This document shows, one piece after another, positions 63,325-64,000 of a stretch of 64,000 nt of DNA. A program made the translations under genes and the position numbers. The DNA is from Sulfurovum sp. UBA7648 (GTDB lineage Bacteria > Campylobacterota > Campylobacteria > Campylobacterales > Sulfurovaceae). The stretch spans positions 9,241 to 73,240 of the forward strand of contig DLIG01000010.1 of NCBI GenBank assembly GCA_002483605.1. Reading direction: 5' to 3'. Under the pieces are notes generated by a model, which worked only from the letters and a program-made list of their open reading frames with translations, was not told the origin of the DNA and ran no database searches. Each line of letters starts with the position of its first letter. Positions within the stretch are counted from its first letter, which is position 1.

Positions 63325-64000
63325 TATTTTTCCCTAGGCGGTCTCTTGTTTGTCTCTTTTGCTTGAGCTTTCATAAATTTATGCAGATCGTCATACTCTT
63401 TGCGGGTAAAATATCGAGTTTTATTCGTAGGCAAATTGTTTAATTCTATTTCTCCGTAAGCGACTCTTTTTAGATCCAAGACTTTTGCGCCAAAATGCGC
63501 AAAAAAACGTCTTAATTCCCTATTTTTACCTTCGCTGATGGTTACTCTTAGTTTTGTGGATTTTGGGCCCTCTGAGCGAATCTCATAGCTTTCAAACGGT
63601 GCAAACGACATATCTGTGATATTACTCTTCTCATGGCCGCCGGCTCTAGCATCATCAAGTACGAGGCCGCTGTTCATAGCTTCAGCCATTTCCTGTGTAA
63701 AAGGTTTGTCTATTTTTATGTTATAAACCCTCGGCAGCGAACTGTTCATAAGGATCTCGGCTACTCTTGGAGTATCGGTTAATATCAAAAGGCCCTCAGA
63801 TGCATAGTCCAATCTGCCCACTGGAATAAAGTGTCTGTATTTGCCTGAGAGTTTGTGGTAAATGGTAGCTCTGCCTCTGTCGTCTTTTTTGGTAACAAGC
63901 ACGCCTTTTGGCTTGTTGTAAACTATCACGGTGATCTCGGTACGTTTTTCTACCAATCTTCCTTTGACATAAATATTATCATCAGGCTGTACTTCATAGC
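63324..64000 (-). CDS. RsuA/RluB-family rRNA pseudouridine synthase (5'-truncated by the window)
   Basis: The frame remains open to the window edge (reading YEVQPDDNIYVKGRLVEK before the usual TVIVYNKPKG), so the N-terminal S4 domain lies beyond 64000. A TTG at 63956 is not a real start. Catalytic GRLDYASEGLLILT with the Asp nucleophile, the SEGKNRELRRFFAHFG segment and VLDLKRVAYGEIEL identify the RsuA/RluB/RluE/RluF class. It modifies uridines in 16S or 23S rRNA; which one is undecided. Overlaps rarA by one base. Confidence 0.88.
   Translation of the reverse strand, partial: YEVQPDDNIYVKGRLVEKRTEITVIVYNKPKGVLVTKKDDRGRATIYHKLSGKYRHFIPVGRLDYASEGLLILTDTPRVAEILMNSSLPRVYNIKIDKPFTQEMAEAMNSGLVLDDARAGGHEKSNITDMSFAPFESYEIRSEGPKSTKLRVTISEGKNRELRRFFAHFGAKVLDLKRVAYGEIELNNLPTNKTRYFTRKEYDDLHKFMKAQAKETNKRPPREK

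Overview
The window looks like the chromosome-origin region of a free-living, sulfur-oxidising member of the Campylobacterota (the former Epsilonproteobacteria, of Sulfurimonas/Sulfurovum/Sulfuricurvum type). Pointers are low GC, the ruvC|dnaA-dnaN order with Helicobacter-type DnaA boxes, a NifS/NifU iron-sulfur assembly pair, a tig-clpP-def cluster, pyrE-frr, a Tat-exported type II-like sulfide:quinone oxidoreductase and a modA/di-Mop/modB/modC order. The species is not identified. No rRNA, tRNA, CRISPR array or transposase gene was seen.

Layout. 1-8.3 kb: tail of an L,D-transpeptidase, a flavin oxidoreductase and ruvC, then the origin and the rightward genes dnaA, dnaN, pyrG and recJ. 8.4-14 kb: sulfide:quinone oxidoreductase, a small membrane protein, leftward nifS-nifU under a palindrome resembling a type 1 IscR site, an M15 peptidase and folE. 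14-36.7 kb: one uninterrupted leftward block of metal-acquisition genes. 36.9-53.6 kb: hemH; tig-clpP-def; a ZIP transporter; comM; a Fur-box divergent pair (haem-binding lipoprotein and SO_0444-type permease); a LysR/YeiH pair; cytidine deaminase; an RNA-processing metallo-hydrolase; PEP synthase; and a mobA-MFS-RDD run. 53.7-64 kb: HerA-like ATPase, pyrE-frr, entericidin-like lipoprotein, DUF475, cardiolipin synthase, a nuclease-fold protein, an OmpA-type lipoprotein, a MITE-like element, rarA and a truncated pseudouridine synthase.

The most interesting part is 14-36.7 kb. Three 24-bp imperfect palindromes with the architecture of the Escherichia coli ModE operator (8-bp arms ending in CG, 8-bp centre) lie at 36680-36703, 25004-25027 and 15717-15740, each upstream of a run of closely spaced leftward genes. 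Run A is modA, OprD-like porin, tandem-Mop protein, modB, modC, globin, tonB, a BtuF-type binding protein, a TonB-dependent receptor, a BtuCD-type permease and ATPase, and a second binding protein. Run B is a second globin, a second receptor, a third BtuF-type binding protein, a methyltransferase, a luciferase-like flavin monooxygenase, a frameshifted third receptor, a TupA/ModA-like binding protein and another methyltransferase. Run C is a degenerate methyltransferase-like protein and modD.

My inference is that this is a molybdenum (or tungsten) responsive regulon. It would add TonB-dependent outer-membrane import and a BtuCDF-fold importer (compare the Haemophilus influenzae MolABC molybdate importer) to the standard ModABC system. 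The globins, monooxygenase and methyltransferases may handle an organic ligand. That function is a hypothesis: the operator pattern and gene order are visible in the sequence, but the substrate is not.
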